Assembly (NCBI RefSeq): GCF_000943565.1
Contig: NZ_JTDW01000006.1
Coordinates: 1-64,000, forward strand
DNA: 64,000 nt
Source: Neotamlana sedimentorum
GTDB lineage: Bacteria > Bacteroidota > Bacteroidia > Flavobacteriales > Flavobacteriaceae
Direction of reading: 5' to 3'
Position 1 is the stretch's first letter. Each line of letters opens with the position of its first letter. The notes under the pieces were generated by a model that saw nothing but the letters and a program-made list of their open reading frames with translations, was not told the origin of the DNA and made no database searches. Shown piece after piece: positions 1 through 8,404 of this stretch. The translations under genes were made by a program, and so were the position numbers.

Positions 1-540
1 CGACCAGAACAACTTTGGGTAAGCGATATTACATACATTAAAACCGAGAATGGACATAATTACCTCGCATTAGTAACAGACGCCTATTCTAAGCAAATAA
101 TGGGGTATAAACTCGACAACCATATGAGAACATCTCTTTGTACTGATGCGCTTGATATGGCTATTAAAAATAGAAAATACCCTAACCAAAAACTCATACA
201 TCACTCTGATAGAGGATTACAGTACTGCAATCCTAAATACACCGAATTTGCAGAAAACAATGGAATTAAAATGAGTATGACTGAGCAATACGACCCTTAC
301 GAAAACGCTGTTGCAGAACGTGTTAACAGAACTTTAAAATACGAATATGGTCTAAAGAAAATAATTAAAAATACAGAATTAGCGCAAAAAATGGCAGATC
401 AAGCGGTCTATATTTACAACAATTTAAGAACACATTTTAGCTTACATTTAAGAAAACCTGCTGAAGTACACCTTAATCCCAATATAAAATACAAATCGTA
501 TCGAAAAAATAATGTAAATTTACCTGAACTTACGATTTAA
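1..540 (+). CDS. IS3-family transposase (OrfB), 5' end outside window
   Basis: This is the C-terminal part of a DDE transposase. The frame is open from base 1, so the gene starts upstream of the window. The three catalytic acidic residues are visible: Asp at nt 25-27 in VSDITY, Asp at 208-210 in HHSDRG, and Glu at 316-318 in NAVAERVNRT, giving the D(35)E spacing of the IS3/IS150 group. The stop is at 538-540. It catalyses strand transfer of its own element. No terminal inverted repeat could be assigned with certainty. The element ends shortly downstream, where the frame of a beheaded host gene begins. The left half of the element cannot be judged. Confidence 0.93.
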   Translation, partial: RPEQLWVSDITYIKTENGHNYLALVTDAYSKQIMGYKLDNHMRTSLCTDALDMAIKNRKYPNQKLIHHSDRGLQYCNPKYTEFAENNGIKMSMTEQYDPYENAVAERVNRTLKYEYGLKKIIKNTELAQKMADQAVYIYNNLRTHFSLHLRKPAEVHLNPNIKYKSYRKNNVNLPELTI

Positions 541-552
541 AAACAGACCCTG

Positions 553-600
553 TTCAAACTATTTTTTTGCCTTCTAAACGGCTAAAAAAAATCTTTTGAA
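553..600. repeat. Imperfect inverted repeat just after the transposase
   Basis: TTCAAA (553-558) followed by a T-rich arm is mirrored by an A-rich arm ending TTTGAA (595-600), with GCC/GGC near the centre. It lies between the transposase stop and the truncated host gene. It could be part of the IS right end or a terminator that shields the element. The arms are not perfect, so the call is tentative. Confidence 0.4.
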
Positions 601-1122
601 CCTCTAAATAATAACCAAAAAAGAGTCAACCTATATCAGTATAATACAAACAAACTAAAATTATACTTTAAAAAGATAAATATAACCGAACTGAATTCTG
701 ACAAAATAGAACGAAATATTAGATTATTTTCGTTAAAAAAACATACTTCATTGGATTTCAAATCTGCTTCAACTTTTGTAAGTGAACCTAATAAGTTCTT
801 GTTAGGTTATGAAAATGATAAACGAATTGACTTATTAAGAATTACTACACCCTTTGAAAAGTTACTTCCGAAAATAATTGTAACTTTTAACAAAGAGAAC
901 TTTAACCAATATAATTTGAGATTGAAATTAATATCTATCATTATATATACTCTACTAACTATTGCGCTGATTTCGAATTTATTTTACTCTATAAAATCTG
1001 GAAAATTGGAAAGTGACTTTTCTATGATTTTATTTCTCAATCTAATGTTTTACATACTCGCTTTTGTAGAATATAAAATAGTGAATAGAAAAATAAATAA
1101 AGTCATAAATTGGAATGAATAA
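586..1122 (+). pseudogene. 5'-truncated membrane protein gene, cut by the IS element
   Basis: The frame is open from the TAA at 583-585 to the stop at 1120-1122, about 178 codons. It contains no ATG before about 1024; the only early start-like codon is a TTG at 751. The reading from 586 is protein-like throughout (for example ITELNSDKIERNIRLFSL), so the 5' end appears to have been lost when the IS3 element inserted. Two hydrophobic helices are visible (nt 925-1000 and 1020-1080), followed by a basic C-terminus. The family is not recognised. If TTG 751 were used, a 123-residue protein could be made, but this looks like a remnant. Confidence 0.6.
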
Positions 1123-1139
1123 AATATGAAACAAAAATA

Positions 1140-1160
1140 CTGGTGCTAACAACGTTACCA
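1140..1160 (+). repeat. Array repeat copy 1 (core only)
   Basis: TGGTGCTAACAACGTTACC sits directly between the truncated gene and the next ORF. It matches the left-end core of the larger repeats (compare 1811 and 3177) but has no central TTTCTATTCG box. It may be a deletion derivative in which left and right cores are fused. Confidence 0.45.
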
Positions 1161-1166
1161 AAAATC

Positions 1167-1781
1167 ATGAAAATCATTCTGCTAACCATTATTCTTCTGA
1201 TTTCGATTGTAACTTTTTCACAAGAAAAAATAATTGGAAAATATTGTTCTGTTCCAATAGGTGAATCCGATGTAACGTGTATTGATTTTAAAGAAAAAAA
1301 TCGATTTGCTTATGTGGTTTCTGGATGTTTAGGAATTTCGACAACTGGTAGGGGAAAATTTGAATTGAAAGACGAAAAATTAAACTTGATTTTTGATAAA
1401 GCAGAACAAGTTTCAAAAAATGAAATTAAAATAACAGAATTTAAAGTCAAATCTGAAAAAGAAGTTAAATTTGAATTCAAAGTTAGGGACGAAAACGGAA
1501 TTGAAATTCCAGCTAATATTCTACGAACATCTTACCGAAAACACTTTTTCTTTGATGAATTAAACAAAGTTTTTATAGTAGATAAAAATAGTCCGAAAGC
1601 CAACTACCGCATTGAATTTATTGGTTATGAAACCGTAGAATTGGAGGTTGACAACAATACCGACAAAATAATTGAAGTTAATTTATTTCCATCTCAAGAA
1701 AAAGTCATTTCAGACAAGGAAATTACATTGAAATGGATAAAAGTAAATGAAACCGAATTTAAAACTGGAACAAACTTTTGA
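1167..1781 (+). CDS. Secreted hypothetical protein
   Basis: About 204 residues. A GTG in frame at 1143 lies inside the repeat core, so the ATG at 1167 is preferred: it gives a clean signal peptide (basic start, long Ile/Leu core, ending VTFSQEK). The mature part is beta-rich. Its C-terminal third (YRIEFIGYETVELEV) resembles the carboxypeptidase regulatory-like fold common in Bacteroidota secreted proteins, but this is only an impression. It is a single-gene cassette between repeat copies 1 and 2. Function unknown. Confidence 0.7.
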   Translation: MKIILLTIILLISIVTFSQEKIIGKYCSVPIGESDVTCIDFKEKNRFAYVVSGCLGISTTGRGKFELKDEKLNLIFDKAEQVSKNEIKITEFKVKSEKEVKFEFKVRDENGIEIPANILRTSYRKHFFFDELNKVFIVDKNSPKANYRIEFIGYETVELEVDNNTDKIIEVNLFPSQEKVISDKEITLKWIKVNETEFKTGTNF

Positions 1782-1810
1782 GACAGGTTTAAAAAAGTGA
1801 AAAAATAACT

Positions 1811-1985
1811 TTTGGTAACAACCTGTATAGCGCATTGCGGCTGAAATCCAAATCGGCATTCATTGCAATTTGCTTTCTTTGATTTACGGCTGAAAATCCT
1901 AGAAGACTTTCTATCTGTGATTTATTTGCTAACTTTAGTCCTTAAACCAGGCAACATTACTTGTACAAACACGTGGTGCTTCATT
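1811..1985 (+). repeat. Array repeat copy 2
   Basis: Left end TTGGTAACAACCTGTATA (1812-1829), central CTTTCTATCTG (1907-1917), TTATTTGCTAAC box and CTTAAACC (1941-1948), right end TTGTACAAACACGTGGTGC (1961-1979). It fills the gap between the secreted protein and the P1 peptidase gene. A 78-codon frame that runs through it (1863-2099) is not a gene. Confidence 0.75.
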
Positions 1986-1998
1986 ATAACCAACCAAT

Positions 1999-3174
1999 AT
2001 GAAAAGAGTATTTATAGTTTTTTTAGTATCACTAATTTATTCTCAATCTTATGCTCAAAAACCAAGAGCAAGAGATTTAGGCATTCCGTTTGTTGGTAAG
2101 ACTGGTGAATTTAATGCAATAACGGATGTTAAAGGAGTTGAAGTTGGTTATAGTACTATAATTTCTGGAAAAGGAGAAAACATTATTGGCAAAGGACCTA
2201 TAAGAACTGGAGTTACTGCAATATTTCCGAGAGGAAAGGCTAAAAAATTTAGTCCAGTTTATGCAAATTGGTATAGTCTTAACGGAAATGGAGAAATGAC
2301 GGGCACAACTTGGATTACCGAATCAGGATTTTTAGAAACCCCCATTATGATTACAAACACCAATAGTGTTGGAGTTGTTCGAGACGCAGTATTGAAGTGG
2401 TATGTCGATACAGATTGGTATAACGGAGAAGATTGGTGGTACACCTATCCTGTAGTAGCTGAAACTTATGATGGTTTTCTAAATGACATATATGGTTTTC
2501 ACGTTAAAGAAAAGCACGTATTAGAAGCTATAGAAAATACCTCAAGTGGAAAGATTGCTGAAGGAAATGTTGGTGGAGGAACGGGAATGATGTGTTTGGG
2601 CTATAAAGGAGGAACGGGAACGTCTTCTAGAGTTTTTAAAATTAAGGATTCGACATATACCGTTGGAGCAATTGTACAATCTAATTTCGGAGCGAAGAGA
2701 AATTTATCAATAGCAGGAGTTCCAGTTGGAGTTGAATTAAAAGATACTTTAAACTACAAGTTTAATGCGCCACCGAAATCAAGGAGACAAGAAGGAGACG
2801 GTTCAATTATAGTAATTATAGCAACAGATGTACCTCTTTTGCCTCATCAATTAAAAAGAATCGCTCAAAGAATTCCATTAGGAGTTGGAATTGTTGGCGG
2901 ACGAGGAGGCAATGGCTCTGGAGATATTTTTTTAGCATTTTCAACTGCAAATGAAAACGCATTTAATCGAGATGAAACCACAACTATTGAATCATTACCT
3001 AATGACCAACTATTGCCAGTTTTTGAAGCAACTGTTCAAGCAGTAGAGGAAGCGATTATCAATGCAATGGTTGCTGCTGAAACTATGGAAGGAATTAACG
3101 GTAATAAAGCCTATGCTTTACCACACGATTTACTTATTAAAACCTTGAAAAAATATAATCGACTGAAAGAATAA
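1999..3174 (+). CDS. P1 family peptidase (DmpA/BapA-like, S58), secreted
   Basis: 391 residues with a signal peptide ending SYAQ. The body matches the P1/DmpA N-terminal-nucleophile aminopeptidase family: opening RARDLGIPFVG, GPIRTGVTAIFPRG, TGTTWITESGFLETPIMITNT, then GGGTGMMCLGYKGGTGTSSR. Family members self-cleave before a Ser/Thr in this last stretch; here Thr208/Ser209 are the candidates. The downstream LPHQLKRIAQRIPLGVGIVGG block is also typical. Known relatives release N-terminal amino acids from peptides, including D- or beta-residues; the substrate here is not known. It is a single-gene cassette flanked by repeat copies 2 and 3. Start ATG 1999. Confidence 0.9.
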   Translation: MKRVFIVFLVSLIYSQSYAQKPRARDLGIPFVGKTGEFNAITDVKGVEVGYSTIISGKGENIIGKGPIRTGVTAIFPRGKAKKFSPVYANWYSLNGNGEMTGTTWITESGFLETPIMITNTNSVGVVRDAVLKWYVDTDWYNGEDWWYTYPVVAETYDGFLNDIYGFHVKEKHVLEAIENTSSGKIAEGNVGGGTGMMCLGYKGGTGTSSRVFKIKDSTYTVGAIVQSNFGAKRNLSIAGVPVGVELKDTLNYKFNAPPKSRRQEGDGSIIVIIATDVPLLPHQLKRIAQRIPLGVGIVGGRGGNGSGDIFLAFSTANENAFNRDETTTIESLPNDQLLPVFEATVQAVEEAIINAMVAAETMEGINGNKAYALPHDLLIKTLKKYNRLKE

Positions 3175-3315
3175 CGTGGTACAACAACGTATAAAATTAA
3201 TTGCTTGTATTAGCCAATTTACGAAAGTGCGAGAGGACTTTCTATCCGTGATTTATTTGCTAAATTAGGCACTTAAACTGCGCAACAAACCATACACAAA
3301 CACAATCGCAAACAT
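3175..3315 (+). repeat. Array repeat copy 3
   Basis: Begins directly after the peptidase stop. Left end GTGGTACAACAACGTATAA (3177-3195), central CTTTCTATCCG (3238-3248), TTGCTAAATTAGGCACTTAAAC (from 3257), right end CATACACAAACACAATCGCA. The rest of the gap to 3448 is AT-rich and carries the promoter of the next gene. Confidence 0.75.
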
Positions 3316-3423
3316 TTCCAAAAACTTATTATATTGGACATTCTCACTTCAATCTAAAATCATCTGAAATAAAGTGAAATCAAAAAATATTCTATTTTAT
3401 TTTCCTAAATGTAAAGTATTGTA

Positions 3424-3431
3424 TACTTTTG
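3424..3431 (+). promoter_or_regulatory. Probable -7 promoter element TACTTTTG
   Basis: An exact match to the Bacteroidota -7 consensus TAnnTTTG, 18 nt before the ATG at 3449. No clear -33 TTTG is visible at the expected distance. It means this cassette brings its own promoter for the membrane protein/HTH pair. Confidence 0.5.
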
Positions 3432-3448
3432 TATAAAAATAATAGAAT

Positions 3449-3916
3449 ATGAAAACACAAATATTACCTAATTGGTGTAAAAAACTAGGTTTGGCCCTTT
3501 TCATTATAGCCTCTTTAATTAATGGAAGTTTAAACTTTATTAATAATTCAATTTATAAATATAGTACTACACAACCTGGAATTGACGCTTCAAAAATAAG
3601 AACAGAACCCGATTTGGGTTATGAAATATTAGGACTATTAAACGCCATTACTGGAGGCGCAGTAATTTATGGAATTGATTTTGTTGCGATAATCGCAATA
3701 CTAATTTATATGATTTCGAAAGAAAAAGTAGAAGACGATTATATAGACAAATTAAGGCTAGAATCATTTCAACTTACTTTTATAATTGGATTATTAGTTA
3801 CAATTTTTTTGTACGTGTTAGCTAAAGATTTAAAACTAACTTTAGATTATTTTATATTTCCATTACTTTGGTCGTACATAATAATATTTTTTATCAAAAG
3901 AAAAATGTACTTATGA
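3449..3916 (+). CDS. Four-helix membrane protein paired with an HTH regulator
   Basis: 155 residues with four predicted transmembrane helices (approximate residues 12-30, 70-92, 108-128, 132-150) and a short polar loop after the first. It is not confidently assigned to a family; it has the look of the small DUF2975-type membrane proteins encoded next to short XRE regulators. Its TGA stop overlaps the ATG of the HTH gene (ATGA, 3913-3916), so the two are translationally coupled and probably work together, for example as a membrane sensor with a DNA-binding output. Partner and signal are unknown. Confidence 0.7.
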   Translation: MKTQILPNWCKKLGLALFIIASLINGSLNFINNSIYKYSTTQPGIDASKIRTEPDLGYEILGLLNAITGGAVIYGIDFVAIIAILIYMISKEKVEDDYIDKLRLESFQLTFIIGLLVTIFLYVLAKDLKLTLDYFIFPLLWSYIIIFFIKRKMYL

Positions 3917-4107
3917 AAAACCTTGTAAAAGTAGAAAGAGCTAGACACAACTTAACACAAGCAGCTTTAGCAAAAGAATTAAACGTTTCGCGACAAACTA
4001 TTCACGCCATAGAAAAAAACAAGTTTAATCCTTCGGTTACATTAGCAATAAAAATGGCTCGTTTTTTTAAAGTCACCGTTGAATATTTATTTGATATTGA
4101 AGAATAA
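3913..4107 (+). CDS. Small XRE/Cro-type HTH transcriptional regulator
   Basis: 64 residues, essentially one HTH_3 domain: LVKVERARHNLTQAALAKELNVSRQTIHAIEKNKFNPSVTLA is split here only by eye; the recognition helix is NVSRQTIHAIE, followed by SVTLAIKMARFFKVTVEYLF. This is the YozG-like class of very short regulators. The frame is open upstream to 3868, but the ATG at 3913 is the start because it overlaps the preceding stop as ATGA and gives the usual family length. It probably regulates its own operon. Confidence 0.85.
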   Translation: MKNLVKVERARHNLTQAALAKELNVSRQTIHAIEKNKFNPSVTLAIKMARFFKVTVEYLFDIEE

Positions 4108-4130
4108 TTTAAACTAAATCCAATAAAAAA

Positions 4131-4270
4131 ACGTTTTACCAAAACCGTGTAAAATTAATTACTAGTTTTAGTAATTTCCGAAATTCCTCACTCGTTTTCT
4201 ATTCGATAATTATTTGATAAATTTACCTTAAACCAACGCAACAATCCATATACAAACACGTTCGCAACAA
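4131..4270 (+). repeat. Array repeat copy 4
   Basis: Left end TTTTACCAAAACCGTGTAAAA (4134-4154), central TTTTCTATTCG (4195-4205), TTTGATAAATTTACCTTAAACC, right end CATATACAAACACGTTCGCA (4247-4266). Its central and right parts are close to copy 5, suggesting these two are the most recently related copies. Confidence 0.8.
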
Positions 4271-4327
4271 TTTGAACGCAACCTTTCAAGTAAATTCGCA
4301 TCCTACTTTTATACAAAAGGTTTAATA

Positions 4328-4870
4328 ATGATAAAAAACCAAATCTTACTATTTATGATTCTTGGAATATTATTCTCTTGTTCCAATGATGACAACCAAA
4401 CTCAAACTATTGAAATGAGAGTTAATCATTTTCAAAGTACAGGAATTGCCTTAGAACCTGTTTTAACCTTACTCGTTCAAAAAGAAGATGATATCGGAAC
4501 AAATAGTTGGGATAACTTTTACTCTAATATTAATGGATTTAATTATGAACCCGGTACTATTTACAACTTATCTGTAAAGACAGAACGAATAAATAATCCT
4601 CCTGCCGATGGAAGTTCTATAAAATATACTCTTGTAGAAGTAACATCAACTCAAGAAGTAGATAATGACATTCTTTTTAAAATAGATTTAAAAAGAAACG
4701 GAGAAAATTTTATAACAACTGAATCTGGTTTAAAACTGCTTTATCAAATAGATATTGATTGTAACAATCTTTGTGAGGAATTAGAGACGGCATTACAAAG
4801 TCAAGATTATGTAATAGGAACATTTAAAAGAATTTCTATAGATGAGATACAATTAATAGAAATTGAATAA
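4328..4870 (+). CDS. DUF4377 lipoprotein
   Basis: 180 residues. The N-terminus is a lipoprotein signal with the lipobox LFSC (Cys18), followed by the acidic SNDDNQ typical of Bacteroidota surface lipoproteins. Residues about 25-105 match DUF4377: a predicted WDNFYSNINGFNYEPGTIYNL block and NPPADGSSIKYTLVEV. The C-terminal third (with two Cys in the stretch DCNNLC) is less familiar. The molecular role of DUF4377 is unknown. It is a single-gene cassette between repeat copies 4 and 5. Confidence 0.8.
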   Translation: MIKNQILLFMILGILFSCSNDDNQTQTIEMRVNHFQSTGIALEPVLTLLVQKEDDIGTNSWDNFYSNINGFNYEPGTIYNLSVKTERINNPPADGSSIKYTLVEVTSTQEVDNDILFKIDLKRNGENFITTESGLKLLYQIDIDCNNLCEELETALQSQDYVIGTFKRISIDEIQLIEIE

Positions 4871-5010
4871 AAACCGTTGCCAAAAACGGCTATATTTAAT
4901 AGCTTATTCTCGCCTACCCTTAAAAATCCTTACTTATTTTCTATTCGGTAATTATTTGATAAATTTACCTTAAGTCAACGCAAAAAAAAACACAAACACA
5001 CTGGCATCCA
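4871..5010 (+). repeat. Array repeat copy 5
   Basis: Left end CCGTTGCCAAAAACGGCTATA (4874-4894), central TTTTCTATTCG (4937-4947), TTTGATAAATTTACCTTAAGTC, right end ACACAAACACACTGGCATCC, starting one base after the lipoprotein stop. The left end itself can fold (CCGTTgccaaAAACGG). Confidence 0.8.
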
Positions 5011-5053
5011 TTAAAAAAATACGTTTCATAAGATAATTAAGATTAAATAATTG

Positions 5054-5084
5054 TATCTTTGATAGTATCAAATGATAGTATCAT
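5054..5084 (+). promoter_or_regulatory. fic promoter with tandem palindromic operators
   Basis: TATCTTTG (5054-5061) is a perfect TAnnTTTG -7 box. It overlaps a 15-bp palindrome, TTTGATAGTATCAAA (5058-5072, seven-base perfect arms around one G). A second palindrome follows directly, ATGATAGTATCAT (5072-5084, six-base perfect arms). Both share the core GATAGTATC with centres 13 bp apart, and the second ends three bases before the ATG. A protein bound here would block transcription start, so this reads as a repressor operator. Autoregulation by the Fic protein, which has a winged-helix-like C-terminus, is an inference. Confidence 0.75.
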
Positions 5085-5086
5085 AA

Positions 5087-6040
5087 ATGAAGCCTCCTTA
5101 CGAACTAACATCTTCTATTTTAAAATTAATAACTTCCATTTCAGAAAAAATAGGAGAAGTAAATGCAAATTTATTAAACCGACCTTCACCTAAATTGAGA
5201 AAACAGAATAGAATCAAAACTATTCATTCTTCTTTAAAAATAGAAGGAAATACACTTACAGAAGAACAAATAACAGCACTTCTTGAAAACAAAAAGGTTA
5301 TTGGTCCTAAAAAAGATATTCTAGAGGTTTTAAATGCGATCAAAATCTATGAAAATTTAGAAGATTACAATCCTACTAACGAAAAATCCTTTTTAAAAGC
5401 ACACAAAAACTTAATGGAAGGTCTAATTGAAAATTCTGGAAAATATAGAAATCAAAGTGTCGGAATTGTAAAAGGCTCTAAAGTCGAGCATTTAGCACCA
5501 CCATTTGGAAATGTACCACACTTAATGAAACAACTTTTTGAATATTTGAAAAAATCTGATGAAATTGAATTAATTAAAAGTTGCGTTTTCCATTACGAAA
5601 TGGAATTTATTCATCCATTTTTGGATGGAAATGGTAGAATGGGAAGATTATGGCAAACTTTAATTTTAATGGAAAAATATCCAATATTTGAGTTTTTGCC
5701 ATTTGAAACCTTAATCAGTAATGACCAAGAAAAATATTATAAAGCTTTAGCTGAAAGTGATAAATCTGGAAAATCAACTAAGTTTATTGAATACATGCTT
5801 ACCGTAATTGACATTTCAATAAGTCAATTATTAGATTTTAATAATCGGACGTTAAATGAAAAAGATAGATTAGAGTATTATGTTTCATTAAATAAAGCTG
5901 AATTTACAAGAAAAGATTACATGAATATTTTTAAAGATATTTCTTCTGCAACGGCAAGTAGAGATTTAAAAAAAGGAGCTAAATTGGGTTTATTTGAAAA
6001 AATTGGAGAAAAAAATAAAACAATCTATCTTATAAAATAA
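5087..6040 (+). CDS. Fic family protein (class II, with C-terminal winged-helix-like domain)
   Basis: 317 residues. The Fic active-site motif HPFLDGNGRMGR begins at His176, the signature of AMP-transferring (or related) Fic enzymes acting on target hydroxyls. An inhibitory motif of the (S/T)xxxE(G/N) type is present near the N-terminus at Ser49-Gly54 (SLKIEG), placing it among self-inhibited class II Fic proteins. The last ~60 residues look like a winged helix (FTRKDYMNIFKDISSATASRDL), a common arrangement in this subfamily. No antitoxin gene lies beside it; the inhibitory motif is built in. The tandem operator in front suggests autoregulation. Confidence 0.92.
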   Translation: MKPPYELTSSILKLITSISEKIGEVNANLLNRPSPKLRKQNRIKTIHSSLKIEGNTLTEEQITALLENKKVIGPKKDILEVLNAIKIYENLEDYNPTNEKSFLKAHKNLMEGLIENSGKYRNQSVGIVKGSKVEHLAPPFGNVPHLMKQLFEYLKKSDEIELIKSCVFHYEMEFIHPFLDGNGRMGRLWQTLILMEKYPIFEFLPFETLISNDQEKYYKALAESDKSGKSTKFIEYMLTVIDISISQLLDFNNRTLNEKDRLEYYVSLNKAEFTRKDYMNIFKDISSATASRDLKKGAKLGLFEKIGEKNKTIYLIK

Positions 6041-6178
6041 CTGGGCACAACACCGCATAAAAAAAAATCCTACTTCTAACCTGCTAACAAAAGTCCTTGC
6101 AGATAATATATTTCGGTTTTATTGACTAAATTAGTTGCTTAAACATACAACTAATTATAAACAAACTTATTAGACTCA
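6041..6178 (+). repeat. Array repeat copy 6
   Basis: Starts directly after the fic stop: CTGGGCACAACACCGCATAA (6041-6060), central TATATTTCGG (6107-6116), TTGACTAAATTAGTTGCTTAAAC (from 6122), right end ATAAACAAACTTATTAG. The left end is shared almost exactly with copy 8 (CTGGGCCTAAACGGCGGATGA). Confidence 0.75.
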
Positions 6179-6247
6179 ATTAAAACACCTTTAACAAAAC
6201 TATTAACAAGTCAGTCTAATAATCGTGAATTCCAAAACAAACTCACA

Positions 6248-7963
6248 ATGAAACCAACGCAATTAATTATTTTCTTTCTACTTATAACTATAACCTCACA
6301 GGCACAAACGAGTGAACTTGGCACATTAGCAGATCAAATTTATTTTAACGGAGAGATTTATACAATGGACGATAACCGGCCAATGGTGGAAGCTGTAGCC
6401 GTAAAAGCCGATTCAATTCTATCTGTAGGAAGTAAAGAAGATATCATGAAGTTGAAAGGTGATAAAACCAAACTCTTTGATTTAAATGGCAAGACCATGA
6501 TTCCTGGTTTAATAGAGGGGCATGCCCATTTATATTATGTTGGATTAAATTTATTGGAAGTTAACTTGGTTGGGGCTAAGAGTTATGAAGAGGCTATTGA
6601 AAGAGTCGCAGAAAAAGCAAAAAACACTCCGAAAGGAGAATGGATTATAGCAAACGGATGGCATCATGATAAGTGGGATACAAAACCCGCATTAATTAAT
6701 GGGTATCCTACAAATAAGTTACTATCTGCTGCTGTACCAGATCATCCTGTTATTCTTATACATGCTTCTGGACATATCATAATTATAAATCAAAAAGCTA
6801 TGGATATTGCAGGTATCAATTCAAAAACACCTCAACCAGATGGCGGAGAAATAATTATAGATATTAATGGTGAACCAACAGGAATTCTTAATGAAACTGC
6901 AACAGATTTAGTATCCAAGCATTTACCTGCACCTACAAAAAAAAGTGTAAAAGAAGCAATAACGTTAGCTTTAGAAGAGTGCTTTAAAAATGGTATCACC
7001 GGATTTCACGATGCAGGTTCTGGTGGCTATATGATTAATCTTTTTGAAGAAATGGCCTCAGAAAACCTAATTAAACTAAGGCTGTATGTTATGCTTCGTG
7101 GAACACAACCTAAACTTCTAAAAAAATATTTTAAAAAAGGTATTCAATTGAACTTATACAACAATCAATTAACCATTCGTTCTATTAAACTAATGGCAGA
7201 TGGCGCTTTAGGCTCAAGAGGTGCATGGTTATTGGAAGAATATACGGATGCACCAGGAGTGCATGGTCATAATGTTACACCAATAGAGGATATTGATAAA
7301 ATTGTAAAAACCGCTTACAAAAATGGCTTTCAAGTAGGTATACATGCCATAGGAGACCGCGCAACTCGTGAGGTTTTAGATATTTACGAGAGTACATTTA
7401 AGATTAAATCTTCAAACAGTTCTAAAGATGCCAGATTTAGAATAGAACATGCCCAACATTTCGATCCAGCAGACATTCCAAGAGTTGCTGAATTAGATGT
7501 TATTCTAGCAATGCAAGCAATTCATATGTCATCCGATAGACCTTGGGCCATTGATCGTCTGGGAGAGAAACGTATTAACGAAGGTGCCTATATATGGCAG
7601 ACATTATTAAAATCTGGCGCAATGATTGTGAACGGAACCGATGCTCCTGTAGAGCCTCTTAATCCTATGGCTGGATTTTATGCCTCAATTTCGAGAAAAA
7701 CTCTAAAAGGAATACCAGATGATGGTTACGAACCTCAGCAGAAAATGACCAGAAATCAAGCCCTAAGATCTTATACATTGGATGCTGCCTATGCTGCATT
7801 TCAAGAAAATGCCAAAGGAAGTATAGAAGTTGGTAAATGGGCAGATTTTACTATACTTGACAGAAACATAATGACCATTCCTGAAAATCAAATACTAGAC
7901 ACCAAGATCGCTATGACGATAATTGGAGGCGACATAGTTTTTGATTATAACCAAACGGATTAA
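6248..7963 (+). CDS. Amidohydrolase family 3 (YtcJ-like), secreted
   Basis: 571 residues with a signal peptide (ITSQAQ). It matches the YtcJ/amidohydrolase-3 family: N-terminal NGEIYTMDDNRPMVEAVAV, the metal-binding GHAHLYYVG after MIPGLIEG, then FHDAG, RSIKLMADGALGSRGA, VGIHAIGDRAT, RIEHAQHF and NGTDAPVEPLNP, ending with GSIEVGKWADFTILD. These supply the His/Asp/Lys residues of a metal-dependent hydrolase barrel acting on amide or formyl bonds. Substrate unknown; export suggests a periplasmic role. Single-gene cassette between repeat copies 6 and 7. Confidence 0.92.
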   Translation: MKPTQLIIFFLLITITSQAQTSELGTLADQIYFNGEIYTMDDNRPMVEAVAVKADSILSVGSKEDIMKLKGDKTKLFDLNGKTMIPGLIEGHAHLYYVGLNLLEVNLVGAKSYEEAIERVAEKAKNTPKGEWIIANGWHHDKWDTKPALINGYPTNKLLSAAVPDHPVILIHASGHIIIINQKAMDIAGINSKTPQPDGGEIIIDINGEPTGILNETATDLVSKHLPAPTKKSVKEAITLALEECFKNGITGFHDAGSGGYMINLFEEMASENLIKLRLYVMLRGTQPKLLKKYFKKGIQLNLYNNQLTIRSIKLMADGALGSRGAWLLEEYTDAPGVHGHNVTPIEDIDKIVKTAYKNGFQVGIHAIGDRATREVLDIYESTFKIKSSNSSKDARFRIEHAQHFDPADIPRVAELDVILAMQAIHMSSDRPWAIDRLGEKRINEGAYIWQTLLKSGAMIVNGTDAPVEPLNPMAGFYASISRKTLKGIPDDGYEPQQKMTRNQALRSYTLDAAYAAFQENAKGSIEVGKWADFTILDRNIMTIPENQILDTKIAMTIIGGDIVFDYNQTD

Positions 7964-8134
7964 ATATTTGTTAATCGATATTGCAGGTTGATTATTACAA
8001 ATTGGTTTGCAAGTAGAAACTTATGATAATGTAAATTTGAAATCGATATGTTCAAATTATACAGCATGAGAACCTAACTGAATATTATTCTTGGGAAACG
8101 TAAAAGGTAATTCAAAAAAAAAATGAACTCATAA
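7964..8134. other. Gene-free spacer after the amidohydrolase
   Basis: No credible ORF or structure was found here. The longest ATG frame is nine codons (from 8048). Unlike other array positions, where the repeat starts at or near the stop codon, the repeat here begins about 170 bp downstream, so this may be the eroded remains of a further cassette. Confidence 0.4.
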
Positions 8135-8284
8135 ACAGCACCCAACTATGCGCATACCTCTCCTCCAAACTCTTAGTCTCGTTAACAAAAATTTCCACTG
8201 ACTTTCTATTCGATTTTTTTTATTTATTAAATTGGTTGGCTCAAATACGGAAGTAATCATATACAAACCTTAGGCAGTAACAAC
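8135..8284 (+). repeat. Array repeat copy 7
   Basis: Left end CAGCACCCAACTATGCGCATA (8136-8156), central CTTTCTATTCG (8202-8212), TTATTTATTAAATTGGTTGGCTC, right end CATATACAAACCTTAGGCAG. The left end contains ACCCAAC, the one place where a copy fits the integron RYYYAAC core exactly. A 19-codon ATG frame follows at 8311-8370, but nothing supports it as a gene. Confidence 0.75.
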
Positions 8285-8404
8285 AAAAATATTAGTTAAT
8301 TAAAATAATAATGAAAAAGCAAATAATGTTTTCATTAATTAACCTAGGTGAATATATATTAAAATCATAAGATATTTGTATTATATTACTTTAAAAAAAT
8401 AATT

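Noticed and set aside
1143-1166. GTG start for the first secreted protein
   Set aside because: It lies in the repeat core; ATG 1167 gives the signal peptide.
1863-2099. 78-codon + frame
   Set aside because: It runs through repeat copy 2 into the wrong frame of the P1 peptidase gene.
8311-8370. 19-codon ATG frame before the YceI gene
   Set aside because: No similarity, promoter or conservation signal; likely chance.
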